A DNA stretch of 21,724 bases from a virus. The notes under the pieces were generated by a model. That model did not search any database. It had not been told where the DNA came from and saw only the letters and a list, made by a program, of their open reading frames with translations. The stretch lies in IMG/VR virus record IMGVR_UViG_3300031857_001595, positions 1 through 21,724 of that record; one strand, written 5' to 3'. Both the position numbers and the translations under genes were made by a program. Below, in pieces: positions 20,960-21,724 of this stretch; positions within the stretch are counted from its first letter, which is position 1; every line of letters starts with the position of its first letter.

Positions 20960-21300
20960 TGCCGGCGGTCAATCTCGCGATCCTGCCTGGGATCCCGTAT
21001 GTGTATAGCGGGACGACGCCATCCACGATCAACACATGCCAGCTGGTCACGCTGCCGCCTGTGTCCGGCGTCAACATCGTGATCCACAATCGGGACAAGG
21101 CCTCGAAGGCGCTACGCGTGTCCTTCGCCTCGGCGCTGACGCAAGACGGCGCGGCGCCGAGCCTGTTTTTCACCATCACCGACAGCATCCAGATCAAGAC
21201 AGACACGAGCGCAGCGTCGGGCTTCCAGCTCGCCAGCACGCTCGCGCTGTTCTCGGACTCGGCATCCGTGAACTACGAGATCCTGTTCATCCCGACGTGA
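20959..21300 (+). CDS. Small beta-rich protein at the end of the late operon (113 residues)
   Basis: The ATG at 20959 is chosen because it overlaps the previous stop as TAATG and has GGCGGGCGG upstream; an in-frame ATG at 20944 would add five residues. The product is strand-rich: LPGIPYVYSGTTPSTINTCQLVTL, VNIVIHNRDKASKALRVSFASAL, FFTITDSIQIKTD, then VNYEILFIPT. This looks like a single beta-sandwich domain, as in small head or tail decoration proteins. It is the last + strand gene in the window and its 3' end overlaps the facing minus-strand gene by 28 bases. Function is unknown. Confidence 0.68.
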   Translation: MPAVNLAILPGIPYVYSGTTPSTINTCQLVTLPPVSGVNIVIHNRDKASKALRVSFASALTQDGAAPSLFFTITDSIQIKTDTSAASGFQLASTLALFSDSASVNYEILFIPT

Positions 21301-21485
21301 GCGCTGATCTCGACCTCGACCGTGTGGACGATCTGCTCGCAGGACACGCACCGACGACGACGGACGACGTAGACGGTAGCCTCCTGCGTGACCCGCTTCG
21401 CCATGCGCCGGCGAGCGGGCGATAGGTCCGCAGGGTGCATCGTCTGAATGACGTGCAGGACGCCACCGCACCGTGTGCATGTCAT
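21273..21485 (-). CDS. NrdR-like zinc-ribbon protein without an ATP-cone
   Basis: This 70-residue minus-strand protein has C3-x2-C6 near the start and C46-x2-C49 later, with VRRRRCVSCEQIVHTVEVE around the second pair. That block closely resembles the zinc ribbon of the ribonucleotide-reductase repressor NrdR (RRR-x-C-x2-C ... T-x-E). The distance between the cysteine pairs is larger than in NrdR, and the ATP-cone domain is missing. It may bind DNA or RNA as a small regulator, or only hold a structural zinc. It shares an ATGA overlap with the gene upstream on the same strand, which supports that both are real. Confidence 0.6.
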   Translation of the reverse strand: MTCTRCGGVLHVIQTMHPADLSPARRRMAKRVTQEATVYVVRRRRCVSCEQIVHTVEVEISAHVGMNRIS

Positions 21486-21724
21486 AGATCACCATCGTCT
21501 TTCAGAAGTTCCCGAGCATAGACCGCCAGCTGCGCGCGCTCGTGGGGCTCCCCGAAGCACACGCTGTCAAGGAACATGCGGCGGGCCTCGCCGGCCTCGA
21601 GCTCCTGCATCCTCGCGCGCATGGCCGAGAGCTCCTGCCCCAGCCGATCGGCTTCGGCACGCGCCCACGTATGAGCCTCGCGCATCTGCCGGTTCTCGGC
21701 GCGAACCGCCTCGAGCGCACGGAG
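21482..21724 (-). CDS. Partial coiled-coil protein, 5' end outside the window
   Basis: The minus-strand frame is open from its stop (21482-21484) to the window edge without interruption. An internal Met codon at 21683-21685 is a possible start, but codons before it continue the same heptad pattern (LRALEAVRAENRQ), so the gene probably begins beyond the window. The visible 80 residues hold a Leu/Ala/Arg/Glu coiled coil, then a short segment (MFLDSVCFGEPHERAQLAVYARELLKDDGDL). The stop overlaps the zinc-ribbon start as ATGA. No family is recognised. It may mark the start of the non-structural gene region. Confidence 0.55.
   Translation of the reverse strand, partial: LRALEAVRAENRQMREAHTWARAEADRLGQELSAMRARMQELEAGEARRMFLDSVCFGEPHERAQLAVYARELLKDDGDL

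Noticed and set aside
1-21724. tRNA or rRNA genes, CRISPR arrays, IS elements, integrase, attachment sites
   Set aside because: No cloverleaf-like sequence, regularly spaced repeats, transposase or recombinase motifs were found on either strand by reading; attachment sites cannot be judged without the flanks.

Overview
The window is a block of late (virion and lysis) genes from a tailed double-stranded DNA phage or prophage, most likely a siphophage. The DNA is GC-rich (by eye about two thirds G+C). Genes are packed on the + strand with almost no spacing, and many stops and starts overlap as ATGA, GTGA or TAATG, which suggests translational coupling. Contractile-tail genes (sheath, baseplate wedge) are absent. 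A tail-tube gene, a frameshifted tail-chaperone pair and a modest tape measure (625 residues) all fit a long, flexible, non-contractile tail. The host cannot be named. A short single-domain M15 endolysin without a wall-binding domain fits a Gram-negative host, but this is inference. No integrase, repressor, tRNA, rRNA, IS element or CRISPR array was seen.

Layout: 1-88, leader with a candidate promoter and a dyad. 89-4594, packaging and head assembly: a small-terminase candidate, large terminase, portal, a conserved phage-motif protein and a scaffold candidate. 4591-5700, a self-contained major-capsid unit with its own promoter, 5' hairpin and terminator. 5724-7751, a capsid-associated unknown, a hidden 49-residue gene, a head-tail adaptor and a tail terminator. 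7749-8335, a tail-tube unit with its own extended -10 promoter and a very clear intrinsic terminator. 8354-8907, tail chaperones made as a short product and a -1 frameshift product. 8908-16626, a gp10-like protein, the tape measure, a 1104-residue sialidase-like tail protein and a hub-like protein. 16626-18574, receptor-contact or fibre proteins. 18587-19491, lysis cassette (promoter, single-TM holin candidate, M15 endolysin, small protein). 19500-21300, a second adhesin cluster with a glycine-rich, polyglycine-type protein. 21273-21724, two minus-strand genes converging on the late operon: an NrdR-like zinc-ribbon protein and a coiled-coil protein running off the window.

The genes make one virion. 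Terminase loads DNA through the portal into a shell built by the scaffold and capsid proteins. The adaptors join the head to a tube assembled on the tape measure with the G/GT chaperones, the hub and large tip protein cap the tail, and the fibres or adhesins bind the host. The holin and endolysin release progeny. The two most abundant virion proteins (capsid and tube) each sit between a promoter and a terminator, which suggests they are expressed above the rest of the operon. There is no intergenic stretch longer than about 125 bases.
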